DNA from: an uncultured Pseudomonadota bacterium
GTDB taxonomy: Bacteria; Myxococcota_A; UBA796; SXON01
DNA: 46,093 bases
Direction of reading: 5' to 3'
Assembly: GCA_903844155.1 (NCBI GenBank)
Contig: CAIMSU010000088.1
Location: forward strand, 1-46,093
The notes beneath the pieces are model-generated. The model did no database searches. It was given only the letters and a program-made list of their open reading frames with translations, and was not told where the DNA came from. The position numbers were made by a program, and so were the translations under genes. Below are positions 16,214 through 24,839 of the stretch, piece by piece. How positions within the stretch are numbered: the first letter of the stretch is position 1; each line of letters begins with the position of its first letter.

Positions 16214-17860
16214 ATGCGACGCTCTCGAACCCCAAGCCCCTGGCTCAACCTCGCACTCATGGCGTCCGCAGTTGCCGCTCCCGCCTGCGCCCTCATCTCC
16301 AGGGACGACTACAACGCCCGCCTGGACCTCGACGGCGACGGCATCCCGCGCCCGACGGATTGCGATGACAACGACCCGAACATCGGCGCGCCTTCTGGCC
16401 TTTTCGTCGACGAGGACAAGGACGGCTACGGTGGCACCGCCCCCGCGACGACCTGCGCGCTTGGCGACGGCGTCTCGGCCGTGAGCGGCGACTGCAACGA
16501 CGTCGACCCAACAATCCGCCCCGGCGCCACCGAAGTCTGCAACGGTCTGGACGACGACTGCGACGGCGTCGCGGACAACGGCGTTGAGCCGCAAACCTGG
16601 TATTTTGACGGTGACAGCGACGGGTACGGCACGCCCTTCACCACCATCGTCCAATGCACCCAACCCGCAGGCTACGTCGCCAACGGCTCCGACTGCAACG
16701 ACGCCGACCCAAGCGTGAACCCCGACACCCTGTGGTACCCGGATTCGGACGGGGACGGCTACGGCGACGAATCCAGGCCCACCGCCTCCTGCGAACAGCC
16801 CGCGGGCTCGATCCGCGACGGCACCGACTGTGACGACACGCGCGCTGACGTCTCCCCCACGGGGCTGGAAGTCTGTGACGCAGGTTGCACCGGGAACGGG
16901 TGCGACGAGGATTGCGACGGGCTCGTGGACGACGCAGACCCAAGCGCGACGGGGCAAACTCTGTGGTATCGGGATGCGGATGGGGATGGACTTGGGACGG
17001 TGTTCACCACGGTCGAGGCGTGTGATCAGCCGGACGGGTATGTGAGCGACAGGACGGATTGTGATGACGGGAATGTGGATGCGACGGCGTCAGCGGATTG
17101 TCGGTGGGTGGAGGTGAGCACGCTTGGGTTTCACACGTGCGCCCTCAGGGCGAACGGCTTGGCGCAATGTTGGGGTAGCGATTCCGACGGCCAGTCGGAC
17201 GCACCCACCGACGTTTTTACAACCGTCTCGGCCGGCTACAACTTCAGTTGTGGCGTGCGGTTGGATGGCAGCATCACGTGCTGGGGCACGGACGACTACC
17301 ACGAGGTCGACAGCGCGCCAACTGGGGTGTTCGCCTCGGTGAGCACCGGTTCCCAGTTCGGCTGCGCCCTGTCCGCTGACGGTACTCCCACGTGCTGGCC
17401 CGCCGAAGGCTACGGGAGGTACGTCCCGGTGCACTCGGGGTTCGTGCGTTTGTCAGCTGGCAACTACGCTGCCTGCACTCTCGACGCGGACGGTGCGGTG
17501 GGAGCTTGGGGCGGCAGTGGCGCTGAGGTCGGCACGTTCGTCAAGGTCGCGGGCGGTTACGAGGGCTGCCTCACGCTCGACCGGGCGGGGAGTCTGAAGA
17601 TGTCGGACGGCCACGGCGGCACGCCTCCGAGCGGCGCATTCTCATCGATCACCTGGGGCTTCAACCATGGTTGCGCCATCGCAGATGACGGGACGACATT
17701 GTGCTGGGGCCAGGACGATTACGGAGACACCGCCGTTCCCGACGGTGAGTTTGCGAGCGTCAGCGCAGGCCAATACCACACCTGCGCCATCACCACCGAT
17801 GGCTTCCTCCAATGCTGGGGCGACGACACCTACGGCCAAACCGACGCCCCAACCGACTGA
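16214..17860 (+). CDS. Lipoprotein with MopE-type metal-binding repeats and an RCC1-like propeller
   Basis: The 548-residue product has a lipoprotein signal with Cys25 as the likely lipidated residue (PACALIS). Residues 25 to about 295 are an Asp- and Cys-rich stalk with repeated DLDGDG, DCDDND and CNGLDDDCDG motifs of the MopE/putative metal-binding repeat family, which bind calcium or other metals in surface proteins. From about residue 296 come seven RCC1-like repeats (pattern HTCAL ... QCWG), enough for a complete seven-bladed beta-propeller. It is the first of three tandem genes sharing the same N-terminal part. The start ATG is followed by the signal peptide and preceded by a -10-like box at six bases. 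The ligand of the propeller is unknown. Confidence 0.85.
   Translation: MRRSRTPSPWLNLALMASAVAAPACALISRDDYNARLDLDGDGIPRPTDCDDNDPNIGAPSGLFVDEDKDGYGGTAPATTCALGDGVSAVSGDCNDVDPTIRPGATEVCNGLDDDCDGVADNGVEPQTWYFDGDSDGYGTPFTTIVQCTQPAGYVANGSDCNDADPSVNPDTLWYPDSDGDGYGDESRPTASCEQPAGSIRDGTDCDDTRADVSPTGLEVCDAGCTGNGCDEDCDGLVDDADPSATGQTLWYRDADGDGLGTVFTTVEACDQPDGYVSDRTDCDDGNVDATASADCRWVEVSTLGFHTCALRANGLAQCWGSDSDGQSDAPTDVFTTVSAGYNFSCGVRLDGSITCWGTDDYHEVDSAPTGVFASVSTGSQFGCALSADGTPTCWPAEGYGRYVPVHSGFVRLSAGNYAACTLDADGAVGAWGGSGAEVGTFVKVAGGYEGCLTLDRAGSLKMSDGHGGTPPSGAFSSITWGFNHGCAIADDGTTLCWGQDDYGDTAVPDGEFASVSAGQYHTCAITTDGFLQCWGDDTYGQTDAPTD
16286..16375 (+). repeat. 90-bp stalk repeat, copy 1
   Basis: This segment begins at the lipidated Cys codon and ends in the first DCDDND motif. 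It differs from copy 2 at about seven positions. Further similarity continues downstream at the CNG-DDDC and TWYFDGDSDGYG segments. Confidence 0.8.
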
Positions 17861-17866
17861 CCCACC

Positions 17867-19567
17867 ATGCGCCCAACCCTGTCCCCCATCCTCCTCGCCC
17901 TCTCCCTCGCGCCCGCCTGCGGCCTCATCTCCACGGACGACTACAACGCCCGCATGGATCTCGACGGCGACGGCATCCCGCGCCCAACCGACTGCGATGA
18001 CAACGACGCCACCGTCGGTGCCCCGGTCGCGGGCTTCATCGACGCAGACGCTGACGGTTACGGGGTTACGACGCCCGCAAGCCTCTGCCCGGCTGATGGC
18101 GCGGTCGCCCCGGCCAGCGACGATTGCAACGACGGCGAGGCCTCGGTTCATCCCGGCGCGACCGAAGTCTGCAACGGGGTGGACGACGACTGCAACGGCA
18201 CTGTCGATGACGGCGTCGAGCCACCAACCTGGTATTTTGACGGCGACAGCGATGGCTACGGCAACCCCGCGACCACCATCGTCCAATGCACGCAGCCGAC
18301 CGGGTATGTGGCCAGCGGCACGGACTGCGACGACGCAGACCCAACCGTCAACCCCGACACGCCGTGGTACCCCGACGTGGACGGCGACGGCTACGGGGAC
18401 ACAACCCAGCCGACGGCTTCGTGTGAGCAACCAGGTGGCCTGATCCGCGATGGCACGGACTGCGACGACACGCGCGCGGACGTCTCTCCCGCGGGACAGG
18501 AAGTGTGTGATACCGGCTGCACGGGGAACGGGTGTGACGAGGATTGTGATGGGCTTGTCGACAGCGACGACCCCAGCGTCGACCCCGCCGGGTTCCGTAC
18601 GTTCTACGCCGACGCAGACGGCGACGGGTATGGGGACGCCACCGTCTCAGTGCAGGACTGCGACACGCCGGCCGGCTATGTCCCGGACGGGCGGGACTGC
18701 GACGATACGGACGCCACCAGCGGCATCGAGTGCGCCTGGATCAAGGTCAGCGCCGGGTATTACGACTCCTGCGGCATCCGCGGGTCCGGACTGGCGCAGT
18801 GTTGGGGGGACGACGACTACGGGCTCGTCTCGGACACGCCGACGGGAGCGTTCGTAGACATCGCCGTGTCGGAGCGCGGGGAGAACGCCTGCGGCGTGCG
18901 TCCTGACGGCAGCATCGAGTGCTGGGGCACCGAGGATGCGTACCTCAACCCCAGCTCTTCCTACTACAGTCCGCCCCCCATCGGCACCTTCAGGGGCGTT
19001 TGCATGGGTGCCTACCATGCCTGTGCGCTCGCGGACGATGGGACGATCTCCTGTTGGGGGCAGACGAGCTACGGGCTCACCGTCCCGCCATCTGGCGCGT
19101 TCGCGACGATTGCGTGCGGCGGATACACGGACGTTGCGCTCGCAGCGGACGGGACGGCGACGTCCTGGGGGTACGACGACGGAGCCGGAATTCAGCTCGA
19201 TGGGACTGACTTCACGGCTGTCTCCGCTGGGTATTACGGGATCTGCGGGTTGGATTCCGCCGGGTCTGTGAGCTGCGTCGGGGACGACACCACCACGCCC
19301 TCGGACCTGACCGATGGCCCACCACGCGGCCCGTTCGCCGGGCCCTTCTCGGCGTTGGCCGCGGGCAGGAACTTCGTCTGCATGTTGGACGCAGATGGCA
19401 ACCTGACCTGCGAGACCAATGTCGGCGTCTACTACCCCCGAGGGGGCACCTGGCTCTCTCTCGACACCGGCTTCTGGGGCTACTGCGGTATCCTCACCAC
19501 CGGAAAGCTGTCCTGCGACGGTTCGAACGACGGCTACGGCGCCGAGGCGACCGATCCGCCGATTTGA
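17867..19567 (+). CDS. Lipoprotein with MopE-type metal-binding repeats and a second RCC1-like propeller
   Basis: The 566-residue paralogue begins six bases after the preceding gene, so the two are probably co-transcribed. A short signal peptide ends at Cys18 (LAPACGLIS). Residues 18 to about 288 repeat the Asp/Cys-rich stalk with motifs almost identical to the first gene, including the CNGVDDDCNG and WYFDGDSDGYG stretches. Residues 289-566 form seven RCC1-like repeats, but blades 4 to 6 have lost the Cys-Trp-Gly ending seen in the first gene. It is likely anchored to the outer membrane facing out. Binding partner unknown. Confidence 0.85.
   Translation: MRPTLSPILLALSLAPACGLISTDDYNARMDLDGDGIPRPTDCDDNDATVGAPVAGFIDADADGYGVTTPASLCPADGAVAPASDDCNDGEASVHPGATEVCNGVDDDCNGTVDDGVEPPTWYFDGDSDGYGNPATTIVQCTQPTGYVASGTDCDDADPTVNPDTPWYPDVDGDGYGDTTQPTASCEQPGGLIRDGTDCDDTRADVSPAGQEVCDTGCTGNGCDEDCDGLVDSDDPSVDPAGFRTFYADADGDGYGDATVSVQDCDTPAGYVPDGRDCDDTDATSGIECAWIKVSAGYYDSCGIRGSGLAQCWGDDDYGLVSDTPTGAFVDIAVSERGENACGVRPDGSIECWGTEDAYLNPSSSYYSPPPIGTFRGVCMGAYHACALADDGTISCWGQTSYGLTVPPSGAFATIACGGYTDVALAADGTATSWGYDDGAGIQLDGTDFTAVSAGYYGICGLDSAGSVSCVGDDTTTPSDLTDGPPRGPFAGPFSALAAGRNFVCMLDADGNLTCETNVGVYYPRGGTWLSLDTGFWGYCGILTTGKLSCDGSNDGYGAEATDPPI
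17918..18007 (+). repeat. 90-bp stalk repeat, copy 2
   Basis: The second copy of the segment spanning the lipidated Cys codon to the first DCDDND motif. The high nucleotide identity with the other copies suggests recent duplication or gene conversion. Confidence 0.8.
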
Positions 19568-19642
19568 GTGCCCCCGGCGCGGTCGCACCGGTATACCAGA
19601 GCCCTCCTCCGCCTTCTCCTCCGTGCCCAGGGACTGCTTCGC

Positions 19643-21553
19643 ATGCGCCTCATCGTCCTCACCCTTCTCGCCGCGCTCCCGGCCTGCGCCCTCATCTCCA
19701 CGGACGACTACAACGCCCGCATGGACCTCGACGGCGACGGCGTCGCGCGGCCAACTGATTGTGATGACAACGACGCCACCGTGGGCCTCCCCGTGGACTA
19801 CTACGGGGACGCGGATGGGGACGGATTTGGACACGGCGAGCCAAACCCAAGCTGCACGGCCCTCGCAGGCTACGTGGCTGACAACACCGACTGTGACGAC
19901 ACCCTTGCGACCGTCAACCCAGCCGCGCCCGAGTTGTGCAACGGGATCGACGACAACTGCGACGGTCACACCGATGAGAACACCGCGGCTGACGCGCCGA
20001 CCTGGCACGCAGACGCCGACGGCGACGGGTACGGAGACCCAAGTCAGCCCCTCGTCACCTGCTACCAGCTCGTCGGCTACGTCCTCGACGCCACCGACTG
20101 CAACGACGCTGACGCCAGCATCAACCCCGCTGCGACCGAGATCTGCGACGGCGCCGCAGTGGACGAGGACTGCTCCGGCTCGGCCGACATCGACTGTGAC
20201 GCAGATGGCTACGCCAACGCCGCGCTCGGCGGGGACGATTGTGATGACACGAACGCGGCGGTGAACCCCGGCGAGAACGAGGTCTGTGGGAACGCGATTG
20301 ACGACAATTGCGATGGCGTCGTGGCCGGGAGCTGCGCGTTCAGCGGGGATGTGGATCTGGCGGATGCGACGATCGTGGTTTCGGGGACGACCGGGTACAG
20401 TGTAGGCACTAAAATCGTGGCCGGGGACGTGACGGGCGACGGCTTCACCGACATCGCCCTGTGGGCGGGCGCGGCGCGCATCCTCTCAGGGCCGATCAAC
20501 GCGCCGGTCTCCGTGTCCGACGCTGACCCAACGGTCACTCAACACTCCGGGCAGCCGACGTTCAACGGGAGCATGGCCGTGGCCGACGTGGATGGGGACG
20601 GCGTCGCCGATCTGTGCCTCGGCGCCATCACGGGGGTCTCTGAGGGCGATGTCTACGCATATTACGGGCCGATGACGGCGACGCGCGACCAGGAGGAAGG
20701 CTCAATCCTGGGCGGCGGGGACGCGCTCGGCCACACGCTGGTGGCCGCAGGCGACATGGATGGTGACGGCGACCAGGACCTGCTCAGCGGCGCTTCGGCA
20801 TCCGCGGGCGATTACCACGAGGTGATCTACGGCGGCGCTCGCGATGGCTCGCATCCAACCGCCACTGTCACGGCCGAGCGCGGTTGGCAGGGCGACGGAC
20901 CGGCCGACGCGGGCGGCGGGGATGTGGACGGGGATGGCCTGGACGACATCCTGGTGGGCGAGACGAGCGGGTCGTCACCTGCCAATTCCGCTGCCTACCT
21001 CGTCCTTGGCCCCGTGACTGGCACGTCGAGCCTGGCAGACGCGGATGCGAAACTCACCGGCGAATACTACACCGGTTGGAGCGTCGCTATCCCGGGAGAT
21101 ACGAACGCCGACGGCTACGATGACATCCTCATCGCAGCCTGGGGAGCGAACGTCGATAACGGCAACAACTACCTGATGGATGGTCCCCTCGTCGGCGCGC
21201 ACGACCTGAGTTCGGACGCTACCGCCGACCTGGTGGGCGAGGTAAAAATGGGCACCGGCTACGTCGTGGCCTCGGCGGGCGACGTCGATGGAAACGGCAC
21301 GTCGGACCTGCTCACGAGTGGATTCGACAGCACCGCCAACAAGGTGTACGTCGTCCTCACCCCCGTCTCCGGCACGGTCGACCTCGCCGCAGCAGATGGT
21401 CGTCTCTACGGCGGCGATGTGGGGTACTACACGCCCGCCCTCACCCCCCTTGGCGACATGGACCAGGACGGCTACGACGACTTCGCGATTGGCGCCCCCG
21501 CCGCACTGTCGGGCGATGGCGCCGTCTACCTCATCTTCGGCGGCGCCGATTGA
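19643..21553 (+). CDS. Lipoprotein with MopE-type metal-binding repeats and an FG-GAP propeller
   Basis: The 636-residue third paralogue has a clear lipobox (LPAC, Cys15) followed by the same STDDYNARMDLDGDG opening and an Asp/Cys-rich stalk to about residue 230. The C-terminal part is different: seven FG-GAP/VCBS repeats of the type DVDGDGVADLCLGA, each with a calcium-binding DxDGDG loop, which would make an integrin-like seven-bladed propeller. The start was moved in from an upstream open frame to the ATG that opens the signal peptide. It lies 75 bases after the second gene. A role in surface adhesion or metal-dependent binding is inferred, not shown. Confidence 0.85.
   Translation: MRLIVLTLLAALPACALISTDDYNARMDLDGDGVARPTDCDDNDATVGLPVDYYGDADGDGFGHGEPNPSCTALAGYVADNTDCDDTLATVNPAAPELCNGIDDNCDGHTDENTAADAPTWHADADGDGYGDPSQPLVTCYQLVGYVLDATDCNDADASINPAATEICDGAAVDEDCSGSADIDCDADGYANAALGGDDCDDTNAAVNPGENEVCGNAIDDNCDGVVAGSCAFSGDVDLADATIVVSGTTGYSVGTKIVAGDVTGDGFTDIALWAGAARILSGPINAPVSVSDADPTVTQHSGQPTFNGSMAVADVDGDGVADLCLGAITGVSEGDVYAYYGPMTATRDQEEGSILGGGDALGHTLVAAGDMDGDGDQDLLSGASASAGDYHEVIYGGARDGSHPTATVTAERGWQGDGPADAGGGDVDGDGLDDILVGETSGSSPANSAAYLVLGPVTGTSSLADADAKLTGEYYTGWSVAIPGDTNADGYDDILIAAWGANVDNGNNYLMDGPLVGAHDLSSDATADLVGEVKMGTGYVVASAGDVDGNGTSDLLTSGFDSTANKVYVVLTPVSGTVDLAAADGRLYGGDVGYYTPALTPLGDMDQDGYDDFAIGAPAALSGDGAVYLIFGGAD
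19685..19774 (+). repeat. 90-bp stalk repeat, copy 3
   Basis: The third copy. It matches copy 2 closely in its first two thirds and diverges near the PRPTDC codons. Confidence 0.8.
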
Positions 21554-21565
21554 CCACCCGCCCCC

Positions 21566-21850
21566 CTACTCCAATTCCACCCTCAAGATCACAAACTCCC
21601 GCCCAAACCACCCCGTCGTCGCCCGCGACCAGGTGACAAACTGGATCTTGCCGTCCTGCTCGCCCAATTCCGGGTGCGTGGTGTTGAAATCAGCCTCGAA
21701 CGTGGTTGGTTCCATGAACGAGCGCGGCGCGCCGACGCTGTCGACGGGGTCCGTGAGGACCGCGTCGCCCGACGTCCAGACCGACACGCCACACACCGAC
21801 GCGCTGCCGCCGCCGTCGCGCCCGGAGATCGTCGACGGCTGCGTCACCAC
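21566..21850 (-). CDS. Possible short gene or gene remnant of unknown function
   Basis: In this stretch, which otherwise holds no gene, the minus strand is open and reads like a real protein near its end (FEADFNTTHPELGEQDGKIQ, then a strand-rich tail), with G/C in most third positions. The frame continues to 22162, but there it lies opposite a convincing lipoprotein gene, so only the part up to about 21850 (a GTG) can be separate. No ribosome binding site, signal peptide or family was recognised. It may be the 3' end of a decayed gene. The remaining bases to 21941 probably hold the promoter of the next lipoprotein. Confidence 0.3.
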   Translation of the reverse strand: MVTQPSTISGRDGGGSASVCGVSVWTSGDAVLTDPVDSVGAPRSFMEPTTFEADFNTTHPELGEQDGKIQFVTWSRATTGWFGREFVILRVELE

Positions 21851-21941
21851 GCCGAGGTCGCGGTTGGCGGAGGACGCTCCCGCAAGTCCTTGATATCCGG
21901 AGCTGGCACGGTTCCTGCTTCCCTCGATGGCGGAGTTCCCC

Positions 21942-22322
21942 ATGACCACCCACCCCCGTCTCTTCCCCGCCTTCGCCTTCCTCTCCCTCGCCGCGCTCGT
22001 CGCCCCGGGCTGCAACCCGGACGGCGGCTCCAAGGCCTGCACGGATCTGGCCGCGGCTTCCGTCGGCGTGACCATCGAGGCGGCCGACGGGGGCGCTGTC
22101 GACGGCGCTACCGTGAGCTGGTCCCAGGACGGCGGCGCCTCGACCGCCTGCGACGACATCACCGGCGACTGGATCTGCGGCTACGAGGTGATCGGCAACG
22201 TTGACGTCACCGTCAGCCTCCCCGGCTACGCGGACCAGACCCAGACCGCCACCGTCGCCTCGGACGGCTGCCACGCGATCGAGGAGCACCTGGACTTTGT
22301 GATGCAGCCCGTCAACATGTGA
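21942..22322 (+). CDS. Small lipoprotein with a carboxypeptidase-regulatory-like domain
   Basis: The 126-residue product has a signal peptide and a likely lipidated Cys in the PGCNPDGG stretch. The mature part is a single small beta-sandwich-like domain with the pattern GAVDGATVSW ... GYEVIGNVDVTVSLPGYADQ, resembling carboxypeptidase-regulatory/PEGA-type domains that decorate exported proteins. GGAG six bases before the ATG at 21942 decides the start over an ATG at 21927. The next gene is a paralogue with the same motif order, so this is a tandem duplication. Function unknown. Confidence 0.75.
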   Translation: MTTHPRLFPAFAFLSLAALVAPGCNPDGGSKACTDLAAASVGVTIEAADGGAVDGATVSWSQDGGASTACDDITGDWICGYEVIGNVDVTVSLPGYADQTQTATVASDGCHAIEEHLDFVMQPVNM

Positions 22323-22382
22323 GCGGCGCGCCCGCGACCCAACGCTGCGGGATAAGGACGACGGCGGGATCCTGGAGTCTCA

Positions 22383-22730
22383 GTGGCCCGCTTCGCCGTC
22401 TTTGTCGCCCTCTTCGCCCTCGCAGGCTGCGCCCCCTGCACCACTAGCGTCGGCACTTCGGTGAGCGCCTCCATCAACACGACGGATGGCTCCGTCGCCA
22501 GCGGTGCCGCGCTGACGTTCAGCGTGGACGGCGGTAGCGCGCAGTCGTGCGACGATGCGAGCGACGGGACCTGGAGCTGCGGGTACGATCAGCTCGGGAC
22601 CATCGCCGTTACCGCCACAGCCCCCGGGTACAGTACCCAGACCCAGTCAACGACCGTCTCCGCCGACCACTGCGGGCACGCGAGCGAGCGGCACCTGAGC
22701 TTCCTGCTCTCGCCGCTCAGCGCGAGTTGA
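22383..22730 (+). CDS. Small lipoprotein, paralogue of the preceding gene
   Basis: The 115-residue product starts with GTG, with GGAG five bases upstream. The signal ends in LAGC, a good lipobox. The domain repeats the neighbour's order: SINTTDGSVASGAALTFSVD, then a CDDASDG-TWSCGYDQLGT segment and the APGYSTQTQ strand. Both proteins keep paired cysteines around the GYxxxG motif, suggesting a disulfide. Its 3' end overlaps the convergent nuclease-like gene by 14 bases. Function unknown. Confidence 0.75.
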   Translation: MARFAVFVALFALAGCAPCTTSVGTSVSASINTTDGSVASGAALTFSVDGGSAQSCDDASDGTWSCGYDQLGTIAVTATAPGYSTQTQSTTVSADHCGHASERHLSFLLSPLSAS

Positions 22731-23724
22731 CCGCGATCGTCGCGTCAAACGGGATCGTGATCCGCAGGCCGAGGTGGTCGCTGACAGCCAGATCGCCATC
22801 GCCGATGTCGACGGGCGCGACGTGCGTCCCAGGGTGCCGCTTGAGGAAGGCGGCGTTGACCCCAACGCGGTCGTAGGCGGCGAGCGAGTCCCAGGCCTGC
22901 CCGCGCTCGGACTTGAAAAAGGACCCGGCGAACGTGCCGACGTTGGAGAACCAGGACAGGTCCAGCCCGGTCCGGTCCCGGAACCGCTTCACGGTCTTGT
23001 CGTCGATGTCCCGCGCCCGGCAGACCCGGGATTCATCCGCCTTGCACGTTGGTTCAAAGCCTGCGAGGAGGTTGAGGTCGCCCGTCAGCAGCGTTGCCTC
23101 GACGGGGTGGCCGAGGTCGCTGGCGAGGTCGTCGAACTGCCCGGCCCGGCCGCGTCCCAACGCCCCCGCGCCCTTCTCGGGACGCCGATGGTAGCTCGCT
23201 TGTGTGTGGCTCCAGACGATGCGGGTGTCGTCGACCGTCAGGCTCGCCCACCCCTTCCGGTAGGCGACGAGCGGGCCGAGCCAGCCCTCCGCCAGCGTGA
23301 CCGCCTTCGCCCGGAACCGCTTGCCGCCGCCGCTGGTAATATGGCGAACAACGACAACTTCATTCTGACGCACCCCGAGCGCCAGCCCCCCTGGCGGGCG
23401 CGCGGTCTGGATCGGCATCCACTCGTAGCCGGAGAGCCCGTCGCCGGCCTGCGTGTAGAAGCACCAGTCCTCGTCCAAGGAGGCCAGCGTGTCGGTGATG
23501 CGCGCCTCTTCGAGCAGCACGATGTCGACCTTCTGGCCCTCGCCTTCGAGATAGTGGCGTAGCAACGCGGCACGTTCCGATCGGTGCGTGCCCGTCGAGA
23601 TGAACTTGAGGTTCTGCTCCAGGACGGTGAGCTCGCCGTCGGCGTCCCGAAGCTCGGGCGTGGCCGGGCACCCTGCGTGAGCGTGCCCGAGGGCGAGGGT
23701 GAGAGCGAGGGGGAGGCTGAACAT
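22717..23724 (-). CDS. Secreted endonuclease/exonuclease/phosphatase-family hydrolase
   Basis: The 335-residue protein has a signal peptide (cleavage near AHAG) and the EEP superfamily motif set: QNLKF near the N-terminus, the metal-ligand Glu in LLEEAR, a SHTQASYH segment, the TGDLNL Asp-Asn pair and the C-terminal catalytic SDHLGL. This fold includes DNases, sphingomyelinases and phosphoinositide phosphatases; an exported version is more likely a nuclease or lipid phosphodiesterase. Substrate cannot be told from sequence. A TATCAT box sits six bases before the ATG, and the next gene is divergent. Confidence 0.85.
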   Translation of the reverse strand: MFSLPLALTLALGHAHAGCPATPELRDADGELTVLEQNLKFISTGTHRSERAALLRHYLEGEGQKVDIVLLEEARITDTLASLDEDWCFYTQAGDGLSGYEWMPIQTARPPGGLALGVRQNEVVVVRHITSGGGKRFRAKAVTLAEGWLGPLVAYRKGWASLTVDDTRIVWSHTQASYHRRPEKGAGALGRGRAGQFDDLASDLGHPVEATLLTGDLNLLAGFEPTCKADESRVCRARDIDDKTVKRFRDRTGLDLSWFSNVGTFAGSFFKSERGQAWDSLAAYDRVGVNAAFLKRHPGTHVAPVDIGDGDLAVSDHLGLRITIPFDATIAVNSR

Positions 23725-23730
23725 GCTCTG

Positions 23731-23736
23731 ATGATA
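23731..23736 (-). promoter_or_regulatory. -10-like box six bases before the start codon
   Basis: TATCAT on the minus strand lies six bases before the ATG at 23724. There is no Shine-Dalgarno site and no clear -35 box. Confidence 0.45.
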
Positions 23737-23809
23737 GCCGCGAAACGGGCTCCGTCGCGCGGGAGAGTACGGCGACCGGCGGACCCGCGCAGGAATGTCA
23801 CGCCCCTGC

Positions 23810-23815
23810 TACGAT
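23810..23815 (+). promoter_or_regulatory. -10-like box six bases before the start codon
   Basis: TACGAT lies six bases before the ATG at 23822, in the same 97-base divergent gap as the box for the minus-strand gene. Confidence 0.4.
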
Positions 23816-23821
23816 GTCACC

Positions 23822-24823
23822 ATGCTCCTCGCCTCACTCCTCTCCTTTGCCATGCCGGCGCTCGCTGCCCCTCCGACGGTCACCGTCAGCATCACGCTGC
23901 CCGCGCAAGCCCAGCAAGCGGGCCTTGACTCGACTCAGCTGGAGCAGGCGCTGACGGACGCGATCGGGCAGCAGCTCCACACAGCGGACCTGCAGCCGTA
24001 CATGGACGAGATGGCCAACGCCAACGTGCTCTCCGCGAAGGGCCTGGGCGTCGACTATGCCTCGGACATGCAGCGTTTTGAGGTGGGCGGTGGCATCGGG
24101 ACGGCGGTCAACGGGGCGGGGTTTGCGCTCACCTCCGGGCAGGGCCTGCCGGAGACGGGGTTTGCGTTGCAGATCGGGGTGATGGCAGGGTTGAACCTTG
24201 GGATTGCATCACCGAAGGACAGCGCCCTGCGACGGATACGGATCTACCTGAACGGCATGTCGGCAACGACCCAGCGCGACCCGTTCAGCGCCGAATTCCT
24301 CAACTACGGCGGTCATTTGCAGCTCCAGCTCGTCAAGGGCGGCGACAAGGACGACGGCGTGCGCTGGGGCGGAATGGATCTCACCACCGGCTACGAGTTC
24401 TCAAGCTACATCCTTACGTTGCAGCAGGGCCTGCCGGTCACCACCGACAACCTGACCTGGAACGCCACCGGAAACATGACACTCACGGCCAACGCCCAGA
24501 GCATTCCGCTGGAGCTATCGACCAACCTGCACATCTTCGTCGTGACGGGTTTTATCGGCGTTGGCGGCGACTACAACCTCTCCGGCTCCTCCAACGCGAC
24601 CATCGGCATCAGCGGCCCGATCACCCTCTCCTACAACGGCCAGGACTCCAACGTCGGCGCGGCGTCAGCGACAGTCAGCCAGGACGGGAGCGCGTCGACA
24701 CTCACCCCGCGTGTGTTCGCGGGCGCCCAGGTGGACATCGTGATGGTCAAGGTCTACGGCCAGCTCAACGTCACGCTCGACAAGAGCGTTGGCGGGCATG
24801 TCGGCGTGCGTGTGGCGTTCTGA
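23822..24823 (+). CDS. Exported protein, probably outer-membrane beta-barrel-like
   Basis: The 333-residue protein has a signal peptide ending near ALAAPP and then alternating polar/hydrophobic strands rich in Gly, Thr and Asn. It ends in VGVRVAF; a terminal Phe after alternating residues is typical of the outer-membrane insertion signal. No family was recognised. The ATG at 23822 is chosen over an upstream start because it opens the signal peptide and has a -10-like box six bases before it. It converges with the GH9 gene. A barrel or other envelope protein is inferred. Confidence 0.7.
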   Translation: MLLASLLSFAMPALAAPPTVTVSITLPAQAQQAGLDSTQLEQALTDAIGQQLHTADLQPYMDEMANANVLSAKGLGVDYASDMQRFEVGGGIGTAVNGAGFALTSGQGLPETGFALQIGVMAGLNLGIASPKDSALRRIRIYLNGMSATTQRDPFSAEFLNYGGHLQLQLVKGGDKDDGVRWGGMDLTTGYEFSSYILTLQQGLPVTTDNLTWNATGNMTLTANAQSIPLELSTNLHIFVVTGFIGVGGDYNLSGSSNATIGISGPITLSYNGQDSNVGAASATVSQDGSASTLTPRVFAGAQVDIVMVKVYGQLNVTLDKSVGGHVGVRVAF

Positions 24824-24839
24824 GGGCTCGGCGGCGGAC

